Assembly (NCBI GenBank): GCA_937132045.1 | Contig: CAKZNX010000069.1 | Location: forward strand, 1 to 42,445 | DNA: 42,445 nt | DNA from: an uncultured bacterium | GTDB taxonomy: Bacteria; Armatimonadota; HRBIN16 | Direction: 5' to 3' | Shown here: in pieces, positions 34,840-41,411 of the stretch | How the letters are laid out: each line of letters opens with the position of its first letter | Numbering within the stretch: the first letter of the stretch is position 1 | The notes under the pieces: generated by a model | The model's input: the letters and a program-made list of their open reading frames with translations, nothing else | What the model was told of the DNA's origin: nothing | Database searches by the model: none | Made by a program: the position numbers and the translations under genes

Positions 34840-35613
34840 ATGCCTGGTCTGGTAGAGGGCAGGAATGCTCTCGTGCTGGGTGTCGCCAGCGAGCGCAGTA
34901 TCGCGTGGGCAATCGCGCAGAGACTGGCTCAGGAAGGGGCGCACCTGGCTTTAACATATCAAAACGAACGGCTTGAGAAGAACGTCCGTCCCCTCGCTGA
35001 AACCGTCCCCGGAACGCTCGTGCTGCCCTGCGACGTATCCGACGATGAGCAGGTCGCTGCGCTGATACAGTCGCTGCAGGCGCAGTGCGGCAGGGTCGAC
35101 ATTCTGGTACACAGCGTCGCCTTTGCGAAGAAGGAGGAACTGTCCGGGCGATATGTGGACACCTCGCGCGAGGGTTTTCGCATTGCGATGGACGTGAGTG
35201 TGTACTCTCTGGTGGCGCTGTGTCGGGCGCTGGAGCCGCTCATGAGCGCGGGGGGAAGCGTGGTCACCCTGACCTACATCGGCAGCGAACGGGTGGTACC
35301 CAACTACAACGTGATGGGCGTTGCTAAGGCAGCGCTGGAGGCGAGTGTGCGTTATTTGGCGTCAGACCTGGGACCGCAGGGCATCCGGGTGAACGCGGTG
35401 TCGGCAGGTCCGATCAGCACACTGGCGGCGCGAGCCATCGCCGGCTTTACCACCATGCTGGGACGTGTGCGCGAAGTGGCTCCATTGCGCCGCAACACCG
35501 AAGCGGAGGAAGTCGCCGATGTGGCGCTGTTTCTGCTGAGCGATCTCGCCCGAGGCGTCACCGGCGAGGTGGTTTACGTGGATAGCGGCTACCACCTCAT
35601 GGGCATGGTGTAA
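34840..35613 (+). CDS. fabI: Enoyl-[acyl-carrier-protein] reductase (NADH) FabI
   Basis: ATG 34840 follows GCAGGAGG; 257 residues. It performs the last reduction of each fatty-acid elongation cycle. FabI marks are the modified nucleotide motif NALVLGVASERSIAWAIAQRLAQEGAHLALTYQNERL, DILVHSVAFAKKEEL, and the catalytic Tyr-x6-Lys (YNVMGVAK after TLTYIGSERVVPN). VNAVSAGPISTLAARAI and EEVADVALFLLSDLARGVTGEVVYVDSGYHLMGM complete the fold. The residues that contact triclosan-type inhibitors are in the usual positions. It stands alone between flagellar genes and a small secreted protein. Confidence 0.96.
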   Translation: MPGLVEGRNALVLGVASERSIAWAIAQRLAQEGAHLALTYQNERLEKNVRPLAETVPGTLVLPCDVSDDEQVAALIQSLQAQCGRVDILVHSVAFAKKEELSGRYVDTSREGFRIAMDVSVYSLVALCRALEPLMSAGGSVVTLTYIGSERVVPNYNVMGVAKAALEASVRYLASDLGPQGIRVNAVSAGPISTLAARAIAGFTTMLGRVREVAPLRRNTEAEEVADVALFLLSDLARGVTGEVVYVDSGYHLMGMV

Positions 35614-35636
35614 CACGATACAGCAGGGAGGTAGAG

Positions 35637-36029
35637 ATGAGAAGAGTAGTGCTGATTGCGCTGAGTGTGCTGTTCGGTGCGGTATGCATGGGATGGGTGC
35701 AGGGAGAGCCGCCCGCCGAGGTGACCGTTGGCGGGGAGCTGATCCTGCGCATCCGTTTCAGTGCGGGCGGAATGACTCCTCAGCAACGCGCAGATGCCAT
35801 CACCATGCGCCTGCGCACCATTCTGCAGGACCCCGACATCCAGCCTGCGGACGTGGTGGTCAAGCCCATCGCTGGCGGTGAGGCAGGTATCTACGTCAAA
35901 GACCAGCTACTCATCACCGTGGACAGACGCCATGCGGAGTTCCACAAGACCACGCCGCTGAAGCTGGGTGAAATCTGGGCGAAACACCTGCGCGAAGTGA
36001 TTCCGCAGGTGAATGTGAAGCCAAGGTAG
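35637..36029 (+). CDS. Small secreted protein of unknown function
   Basis: ATG 35637 follows GGGAGG, 23 bases after fabI; 130 residues with a signal peptide (VVLIALSVLFGAVCMGWVQG). The mature part (AEVTVGGELILRIRFSAGGMTPQQRADAITMRLRTILQDPDIQPADVVVKPIAGGEAGIYVKDQLLITVDRRHAEFHKTTPLKLGEIWAKHLREVI) resembles the periplasmic N-terminal module found before some MscS-type channel proteins in cyanobacteria and related groups. Here it stands alone with no membrane channel. It is probably periplasmic; the role is unknown. Confidence 0.72.
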   Translation: MRRVVLIALSVLFGAVCMGWVQGEPPAEVTVGGELILRIRFSAGGMTPQQRADAITMRLRTILQDPDIQPADVVVKPIAGGEAGIYVKDQLLITVDRRHAEFHKTTPLKLGEIWAKHLREVIPQVNVKPR

Positions 36030-36057
36030 CGGGCGCACTCGCAGAAGAGAACGTCGT

Positions 36058-36100
36058 TCCGAGCGGTAAGCGATGCTGCGATGGGTCGCCACCGCTCGGA
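36058..36100. repeat. Long imperfect inverted repeat between genes
   Basis: TCCGAGCGGT (36058-36067) and ACCGCTCGGA (36091-36100) pair perfectly over 10 bases, and GCGA/TCGC inside the loop can extend the stem. No T-run follows, so it is not a standard terminator. It lies in the 142-base gap after the small secreted gene and could be a dispersed intergenic repeat or a regulatory hairpin. Confidence 0.45.
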
Positions 36101-36171
36101 GTGACCGGTGAATTGAGCCTGTGTTGTTGTTTCTGACACGCACGCATCGCAGGGGTTGTGTGGAGGGCGGA

Positions 36172-39165
36172 ATGGGTCGCAGGGGCTTCGCGCTTCTTGG
36201 TGTGCTTCTCATCATGGCGTGTACACCACTTGTGGAGGGTCAGATGTCCGCAGATGTCCCCGAGAACGTCTACCGCGCCGAGCTGGTCAGCTATCCCGGC
36301 GCGTACGGTTTCGAAATCGGCAAGTCGGCAATCATCCTCGTGAGCGATATGGAGCTTGAAGCGCTATCCGACCCTGATCGCAAGCTCAACCTCACACTCA
36401 CCTTCGAACCGCAGGAAATGAGCCTGCGCGAGGTCTGCGAGCGAGCGAAACAGTCTGGGCACCGCACAATGATTATTGCCTTCGACCACTTTTTCAGCCA
36501 GTACCGCCCTGGTCAGGCAGGACCGCGTCGCTACACTCCGGACACCGACGGCTACATCGAGCGCCTTGCCCCGATCGCCAGATTTGCGCAGGGATATGGT
36601 CTGGGGTTGGAACTCAGCCTACTGTCGCCACTGGAAATCGGTCCCGGTTATCGCGCCAAAACCGGCGAGAGCGGGATGTGGATGCAGTATCGCAAGGGCC
36701 TGCGCGACCCGCAGACGGGCGCGTTCAGCGTGCAGATGTGGCGGCACAGGCGCTGGGCGAACAACAAGGGCGTGGTGGAGCTCGAGGACGCGGGGGTACG
36801 GGTGTTCGCCTTCCGGGAGCAGTCCATCGCAGGCACGCCGTACCGTGTTGTCAATCCCGATAGCATCGTGGAAATCACCGAAGCGGCGAAGGTAGAGGTC
36901 TTCCCCGGAGCGCAGGCTCGCGCGGGCGACTTCGCTGCAGTGCGCATCCGCGTGTACGGAACAGGACGAACCGATGTCGGTGCGCTCAACCGCGTGCTGG
37001 TGGTGCAGATGTACCGGTCGCCCGAGATGGACTACTTCAGTCCCAGGGCGCTTCCCTTCCTGAAGGAGCTGATCGACAAATACGCCGACGCCGGTATCAG
37101 GCTGAACGCCCTCTATTCTGACGAGATGCACATCCAGCAGGACTGGGCGTACTTCAACCACCACGATCACGGCGATTTCGCCATGCGCTATGTGACCGAC
37201 AGCCTGGCGCACCGGTACGCGCAGCTCTACGGCGACCGCTACCGCGACTTGGCGAAGTATCTGCTCTATTTCGTGTATGCGCAGGAGGACTTCGCGTCCG
37301 ACCTCACAGCGCGGCAGCCGATCATGCATGTGTTTGGCGCTTCACCGGAAGCGATACGCGAGACGGCTCTGTTCCGCTCGCGATATTACCGCCTTCTGCA
37401 GGATGGGGTAGTGGAACTGTTCACCGCAGCCAAACGCTACGCCGAGCAGAAGATGGGCTACAAGCTGGAGTCGCGTGCTCATGCCACATGGGCGGAAAGT
37501 CCCACGGTTGACTACTGGAACACCGGGCAGGAGAACATGAACCGGCACAAGTACGAGTACACGTCCAATTTCGTCTGGTCGGTGACGGTGCATCAGGCGG
37601 CGTCTGCCTGTCATGACTATTTCCGCTGGGGCGACTTTCTGACGGGCAACGGCAACGACCACGCGGAAGGTGGCTGGCTCGACCGCAACTACTACGGCTT
37701 GGCGCTTGGTTGTTCCACCGGTATCCTGAACGAGGTGCCGTACTCCTACGCGGCGCACTGGGGCTCTCCCGCCGAGATTTCCCAGCGACACTGGTGGCTG
37801 CAGTGTGCCTTTGGCACGGCGGGGGCATACCACGGTCGGGTACAGGGGATGCAACATCGCGCGGTGGAGGTGCTGATGCTGTATCCGCTGGATCTGGTGG
37901 CGGTAGAAGAGCGCTTCGGCAGCTGGATGACGCAGTACGGCTACACCAACTATATCACGCAGTGGAAACTGCTGGAACAGGGCAGGCTCGAGGGCGGCGC
38001 GATACGCATTGGGGACTACCGCTTCACGACACTCGTGGCGCTTTTCGAGCCTTTCCCCGCGCGTGCCATGCTGGAGCTGATGAAGCGCATGGTGGAAGCA
38101 GGGGGCAAGGTGGTGTGGTCAGGACCGCCGCCCGTGCTGACCGCCGAGGGAGAGCCGGCGCAGCCGCTGTGGCAGGAGATATTCGGCGTGCGTTACGCAC
38201 CTGGGCAGATGGAAGGGATTGCCGCGCCGGGAAGGGTGGTGACTTTCAGCGGCACTCTGGGCGGAGTGACGCCCCAGACCATTCTCACCGACTTCCTCGT
38301 GGACCACATCTACCCGGTGACGCCCGAAACGAGCACCGAAGCAGTGGCTCAGGTGGGCGAAGCAGTGGTGGGCACGGTGCGCCGTACTCCGAATGGCGGT
38401 ATCGCTGTCTTCCTTGGCTATCGCCCGCGCGACGATCAGTCTCGCAGTCTGGGGTACGATGCGCGCAACTGGTTTGACGTGCTGAGCGCACTGGGGGCAT
38501 ATCCGCCCACCGGTAAGTTCGCTGACCTCAACGACAACACGGAGCATCTCTCGCGGACGGGCGAGTATCTGGTCACCCGCTTCCCCAACGGCGCGATATC
38601 GATGGCGCCGCACATACGCGGTATCGTGGAAGACTGGGGCGGCGGCTTCGCCCGCAACCGGCAAGAGGACGAGAAGGTGCTTCAGAGGCTGAAGCTGCCC
38701 TCCGACCGGGTGCAGGTGAAAGACCTCGCCGTAAAAGGGCATCGGGTAAGTGTGGACGCGCGCGGTGCAGTGAGCTTTCGTGTGAATGAAAAAGGCGACA
38801 TGGTAGCCTTTTGCGGTTTCGATTGCACAGAGATTGAGATAGACGGCAGACGCCATCGGTTTGCCGAGCGGATTGGCGAGCATCCTGTGGCGCTGGTGGT
38901 GTGGGCGCCTGTTGCTAAGGAGCGCAGGGTAGCGGGCGGTGCGGTGATGGAGATACAGGTGCACGGAGCGGCGCGGCTCGTACTGCCCGAGAACCTGTTT
39001 CCGGCAGAGTTTCAGATGTTTCTCGAAGGTGCAACGCCGGGTAGCAGGGGGCGCGAGGTCCCGTTCCGCCGAGAGGGGGGCAACGTGCTGGTGGAGGCGC
39101 TTCCCGAGCTGTCTGGCAGGTGGATATACGTAGTGCCGGCTGGTCAGGCAACTATTGACAACTGA
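36172..39165 (+). CDS. Large secreted glycosidase-like protein of unknown family
   Basis: The track start is 36121; ATG 36172 has GGAGGGCGG upstream and opens a signal peptide (GFALLGVLLIMACTPLVEG); 997 residues. The central part is barrel-like and aromatic-rich (LKELIDKYADAGIRLNALYSDEMHIQQDWAYFNHHDHGDFAMRYV, WDRNYYG-type segments, WLDRNYYGLALGCSTGILNEVPYSYAAHWG). Residues about 580-780 look like the Rossmann-like trimerisation domain of GH42 enzymes (VEVLMLYPLDLVAVEERFGSW, FTTLVALFEPFPARAMLELMKRMVEAGGKVVWSGPPP). A beta domain closes the protein. ALYSDEMHI could carry a catalytic acid. I infer a glycoside hydrolase but cannot name the family or substrate. Confidence 0.72.
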   Translation: MGRRGFALLGVLLIMACTPLVEGQMSADVPENVYRAELVSYPGAYGFEIGKSAIILVSDMELEALSDPDRKLNLTLTFEPQEMSLREVCERAKQSGHRTMIIAFDHFFSQYRPGQAGPRRYTPDTDGYIERLAPIARFAQGYGLGLELSLLSPLEIGPGYRAKTGESGMWMQYRKGLRDPQTGAFSVQMWRHRRWANNKGVVELEDAGVRVFAFREQSIAGTPYRVVNPDSIVEITEAAKVEVFPGAQARAGDFAAVRIRVYGTGRTDVGALNRVLVVQMYRSPEMDYFSPRALPFLKELIDKYADAGIRLNALYSDEMHIQQDWAYFNHHDHGDFAMRYVTDSLAHRYAQLYGDRYRDLAKYLLYFVYAQEDFASDLTARQPIMHVFGASPEAIRETALFRSRYYRLLQDGVVELFTAAKRYAEQKMGYKLESRAHATWAESPTVDYWNTGQENMNRHKYEYTSNFVWSVTVHQAASACHDYFRWGDFLTGNGNDHAEGGWLDRNYYGLALGCSTGILNEVPYSYAAHWGSPAEISQRHWWLQCAFGTAGAYHGRVQGMQHRAVEVLMLYPLDLVAVEERFGSWMTQYGYTNYITQWKLLEQGRLEGGAIRIGDYRFTTLVALFEPFPARAMLELMKRMVEAGGKVVWSGPPPVLTAEGEPAQPLWQEIFGVRYAPGQMEGIAAPGRVVTFSGTLGGVTPQTILTDFLVDHIYPVTPETSTEAVAQVGEAVVGTVRRTPNGGIAVFLGYRPRDDQSRSLGYDARNWFDVLSALGAYPPTGKFADLNDNTEHLSRTGEYLVTRFPNGAISMAPHIRGIVEDWGGGFARNRQEDEKVLQRLKLPSDRVQVKDLAVKGHRVSVDARGAVSFRVNEKGDMVAFCGFDCTEIEIDGRRHRFAERIGEHPVALVVWAPVAKERRVAGGAVMEIQVHGAARLVLPENLFPAEFQMFLEGATPGSRGREVPFRREGGNVLVEALPELSGRWIYVVPAGQATIDN

Positions 39166-39184
39166 CCATATTCTCGGATAGAAT
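39155..39184 (+). promoter_or_regulatory. Strong sigma-70-type promoter of the infC-pheT operon
   Basis: A perfect TTGACA (39155-39160) and TAGAAT (39179-39184, five of six) are separated by 18 bases. The -35 overlaps the last codons and stop of the preceding gene. Transcription would start near 39191, leaving a leader of only about 38 bases before infC. This is the best promoter in the window. Confidence 0.8.
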
Positions 39185-39228
39185 AAATCGCGTTGGTTTG
39201 CGCAAAACTTGGTCTGAGGTGAGGAAAC

Positions 39229-39747
39229 ATCAGAACGGATCTGCGGATCAACGAGCGCATCCGGGCACGCGAGGTGCGCGTCGTGGATGAGAACGGCGTG
39301 CAATTGGGCATCCTGCCCACCCGCGAAGCGCTGCAAATTGCGCAGGAACGCGGATTGGACTTAATCGAAGTCGCTCCTCAGGCTAACCCTCCCGTGTGTC
39401 GCATCATGGACTACGGGAAGTTCAAGTACCAGCAGGCGAAACGGGAGAAGGAAGCACAAAAGAAGCAGCATGTCACGGAAGTGAAAGCCATCCGGGTGCG
39501 CCCTGGGACGGACGATCACGACCTGGACTTCAAGCTAAATAATTGCATCAAGTTTCTCAAAGAGGGCGACAAGGTCAAGATTACGGTGCTCTTCCGCAGC
39601 CGTGAGATTACCCGTCCCGAAATGGGGCAGAAGGTGATGGAGTTCTTCTCCAACGGCTGTGGCGAAGTGGGTGTGGTGGAGAAGGCTCCGACGATGGAAG
39701 GGCGCACGATGACGATGGTGCTGGCTCCGAAGCCAAAAGGCAAGTAA
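39229..39747 (+). CDS. infC: Translation initiation factor IF-3, with non-canonical AUC start
   Basis: The track begins at GTG 39274, which would remove the conserved RINExIRAREVR segment. The frame stays open upstream to a TGA at 39220, and the only start that fits family length and a ribosome site (GAGGTGAGG, 8 bases from the first GAGGT) is ATC at 39229, giving 172 residues. Non-canonical AUU/AUC/AUA starts are a hallmark of infC and give autoregulation, because IF-3 rejects such codons. The N-domain (RTDLRINERIRAREVRVVDENGVQLGI), linker (YGKFKYQQAKREKEAQKKQHVTEVKAIRVRP) and C-domain (FLKEGDKVKITVLFRSREITRPEMG ... APTMEGRTMTMVLAPKPKGK) are complete. Confidence 0.93.
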   Translation: MRTDLRINERIRAREVRVVDENGVQLGILPTREALQIAQERGLDLIEVAPQANPPVCRIMDYGKFKYQQAKREKEAQKKQHVTEVKAIRVRPGTDDHDLDFKLNNCIKFLKEGDKVKITVLFRSREITRPEMGQKVMEFFSNGCGEVGVVEKAPTMEGRTMTMVLAPKPKGK

Positions 39748-39775
39748 CGAGCAGACCAGTGGTCGCGCAATTCGC

Positions 39776-39800
39776 AATGGGGGAATACTCCCCCATTTTT
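39776..39800 (+). terminator. Intrinsic terminator/attenuator between infC and rpmI
   Basis: AATGGGGGA and TCCCCCATT form a 9-base perfect stem with a four-base loop, and T39796-39800 gives a T-run. It stands inside an operon whose downstream genes have no other visible promoter. It therefore probably acts as a partial or controlled terminator that sets the ratio of IF-3 to ribosomal proteins. Confidence 0.82.
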
Positions 39801-39830
39801 CACGCAATAATCTGGTGAGGAGATGGTCGT

Positions 39831-40025
39831 ATGCCGAAGATGAAGACGCACAAAACGGCGGCGAAGCGCTTTGCCCGTAGCGGCAAAGGTCGGCTGATTT
39901 GTCGAAACGCCGCCAATAGCCACATGTTTCTTCACAAGAGCGGCTCGCGCAAGCGTCGGTTGGAGATCGAGAAAGAGGTTGACAAAGGCAGCCGCTGGCG
40001 CATGAAGCGCCTGCTGGGAATCTGA
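39831..40025 (+). CDS. rpmI: 50S ribosomal protein L35
   Basis: ATG 39831 behind GGTGAGGAG; 64 residues, the normal size. The product reads MPKMKTHKTAAKRFARSGKGRLICRNAANSHMF and ends RWRMKRLLGI, matching L35 throughout, with the high Lys/Arg content of a ribosomal protein. It belongs to the universal infC-rpmI-rplT order and is expected to depend on read-through of the upstream hairpin. The Asn-Ser-His-Met segment in place of the more common ...HxLxxK is minor variation. Confidence 0.97.
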   Translation: MPKMKTHKTAAKRFARSGKGRLICRNAANSHMFLHKSGSRKRRLEIEKEVDKGSRWRMKRLLGI

Positions 40026-40045
40026 GCGAAGGGGGATGATGAATT

Positions 40046-40417
40046 ATGCCTCGTGTGAAACGCGGCACAATGACCCATAAACGGCACAAGAAGACTATCG
40101 AGCGCGCCGAAGGCTACTGGGGGCGGAAGAAAAACGTTTTCCGCCGCGCCAACGAGCAGGTGATGAAGAGCCTGCAGTACGCCTATCGTGACCGTCGCGT
40201 GCGCAAGCGGCAGTTCCGCAGGCTCTGGATCACGCGCATCTCCGCCGCCTGCCGCGCCGAGGGCTTGCCCTACAATCGCTTCATCGAGGGGCTGACAAAA
40301 GCGGGTGTGGTGCTGGATCGCAAGGTAATGGCGGATATGGCGGTGAACCAGCCAGAAGCCTTCCGCGAGCTGATTCAGATCGCCCGACAACACGCCACAT
40401 TAGCGACGGTGGGGTAG
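40046..40417 (+). CDS. rplT: 50S ribosomal protein L20
   Basis: ATG 40046, 20 bases after rpmI; 123 residues. The L20 signature is clear: MPRVKRGTMTHKRHKKTIERAEGYWGRKKNVFRRANEQVMKSLQYAYRDRRVRKRQFRRLWITRISAACRAEGLPYNRFIEGLTKAGVVLDRKVMADMAVNQPEAF. L20 is an early assembly protein binding 23S rRNA. In several bacteria it also represses this operon by binding its mRNA, which makes the upstream hairpin of interest. pheS follows after one base. Confidence 0.97.
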   Translation: MPRVKRGTMTHKRHKKTIERAEGYWGRKKNVFRRANEQVMKSLQYAYRDRRVRKRQFRRLWITRISAACRAEGLPYNRFIEGLTKAGVVLDRKVMADMAVNQPEAFRELIQIARQHATLATVG

Positions 40418-40418
40418 C

Positions 40419-41408
40419 GTGGAAGAGCGTGTTCACGCGCTGGTAGAGGAAGCCTCTCAAGCCATCCTCTCTGCCAGCACCACGGCGGAACTGGAACAGC
40501 TGGAGACCCGTTACCTGGGGCGCAAAGGGCAGGTGACCGAGCTGCTTCGCGCACTGCCGACCCTGTCCCCCGAGGAGCGACCACGCTTCGGACAGATGCT
40601 GAACTCGGTGAAGGCGCAACTGCAGGCGCAGATCGACGCGCGTCGCGCCGAGTTACAGGGGCAGGAGCGCGAAGAGCGCCTCCGCGCCGAACGGGTGGAC
40701 ATCACCCTGCCTCCGCGTCCCCTGCGCGTCGGGCTGAAACACCCGCTCACCCAGACGATGGAGCGCGTGCGCGCCGCGCTCATCGGTCTCGGCTTCGAGT
40801 TTGTGGACAGCCCCGAACTGGACGACTACCGCTACAACTTCGCTGCGCTGAATTACCCCGACGATCACCCGGCGATGGACGAGCAGATGTCGTTCTACAT
40901 CTCCGACACCCGCCTGCTGCGCACGCAGACCACCAGCGTGCAGGGGCGAGTGATGGAAAAGCGCAAGCCGCCGTTCCGTATCGCCGTCATCGGAAGGTGC
41001 TTCCGCAACGAGACGGTGGATGCCACCCACCATCACACCTTCCATCAGGTGGACGCCTTCATGGTGGATAGGGGTATTAGCATGGCAGACCTGAAGGGGG
41101 TGCTGGCGGCGTTCGCGAGGCAGATGTTCGGGGAAGATGTGCAGGTGCGCTTCCGTCCGGACTTCTTCCCGTTCGTGGAGCCGGGAGTGGACTACGCCAT
41201 TTACTGGCAGGGTGGCTGGCTGGAGCTGGGCGGCGCGGGGCTGATCCATCCCAACATCCTGCGCGCGCACGGCATTGACCCCGAGGAGTGGACCGGTTTC
41301 GCTTTTGGACTGGGCATCGAGCGCATCCCGATGATCCAGTATCAGATTGATGACCTGCGATTGTTCCTGGAGAACGACCTGCGTTTCCTGCAAAGATATG
41401 GGGCGTAA
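40419..41408 (+). CDS. pheS: Phenylalanyl-tRNA synthetase alpha subunit
   Basis: GTG start one base after the rplT stop; 329 residues. The N-terminal coiled coil that contacts tRNA (residues 1-90, ELEQLETRYLGRKGQVTELLRALPTLSPEERPRFGQMLNSVKAQLQAQID) precedes a class II catalytic core. Motif 1 region (HPLTQTMERVRAALIGLGFEFVDSPELDDYRYNFAALNYPDDHPAMD), motif 2 (IGRCFRNETVDATHHHTFHQVDAFMV) and motif 3 (GFAFGLGIERIPMIQYQIDDLRLF) are intact. It forms an alpha2-beta2 enzyme with PheT and charges tRNA-Phe. It is coupled to the L20 gene and followed by pheT after 3 bases. Confidence 0.97.
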   Translation: MEERVHALVEEASQAILSASTTAELEQLETRYLGRKGQVTELLRALPTLSPEERPRFGQMLNSVKAQLQAQIDARRAELQGQEREERLRAERVDITLPPRPLRVGLKHPLTQTMERVRAALIGLGFEFVDSPELDDYRYNFAALNYPDDHPAMDEQMSFYISDTRLLRTQTTSVQGRVMEKRKPPFRIAVIGRCFRNETVDATHHHTFHQVDAFMVDRGISMADLKGVLAAFARQMFGEDVQVRFRPDFFPFVEPGVDYAIYWQGGWLELGGAGLIHPNILRAHGIDPEEWTGFAFGLGIERIPMIQYQIDDLRLFLENDLRFLQRYGA

Positions 41409-41411
41409 GCG

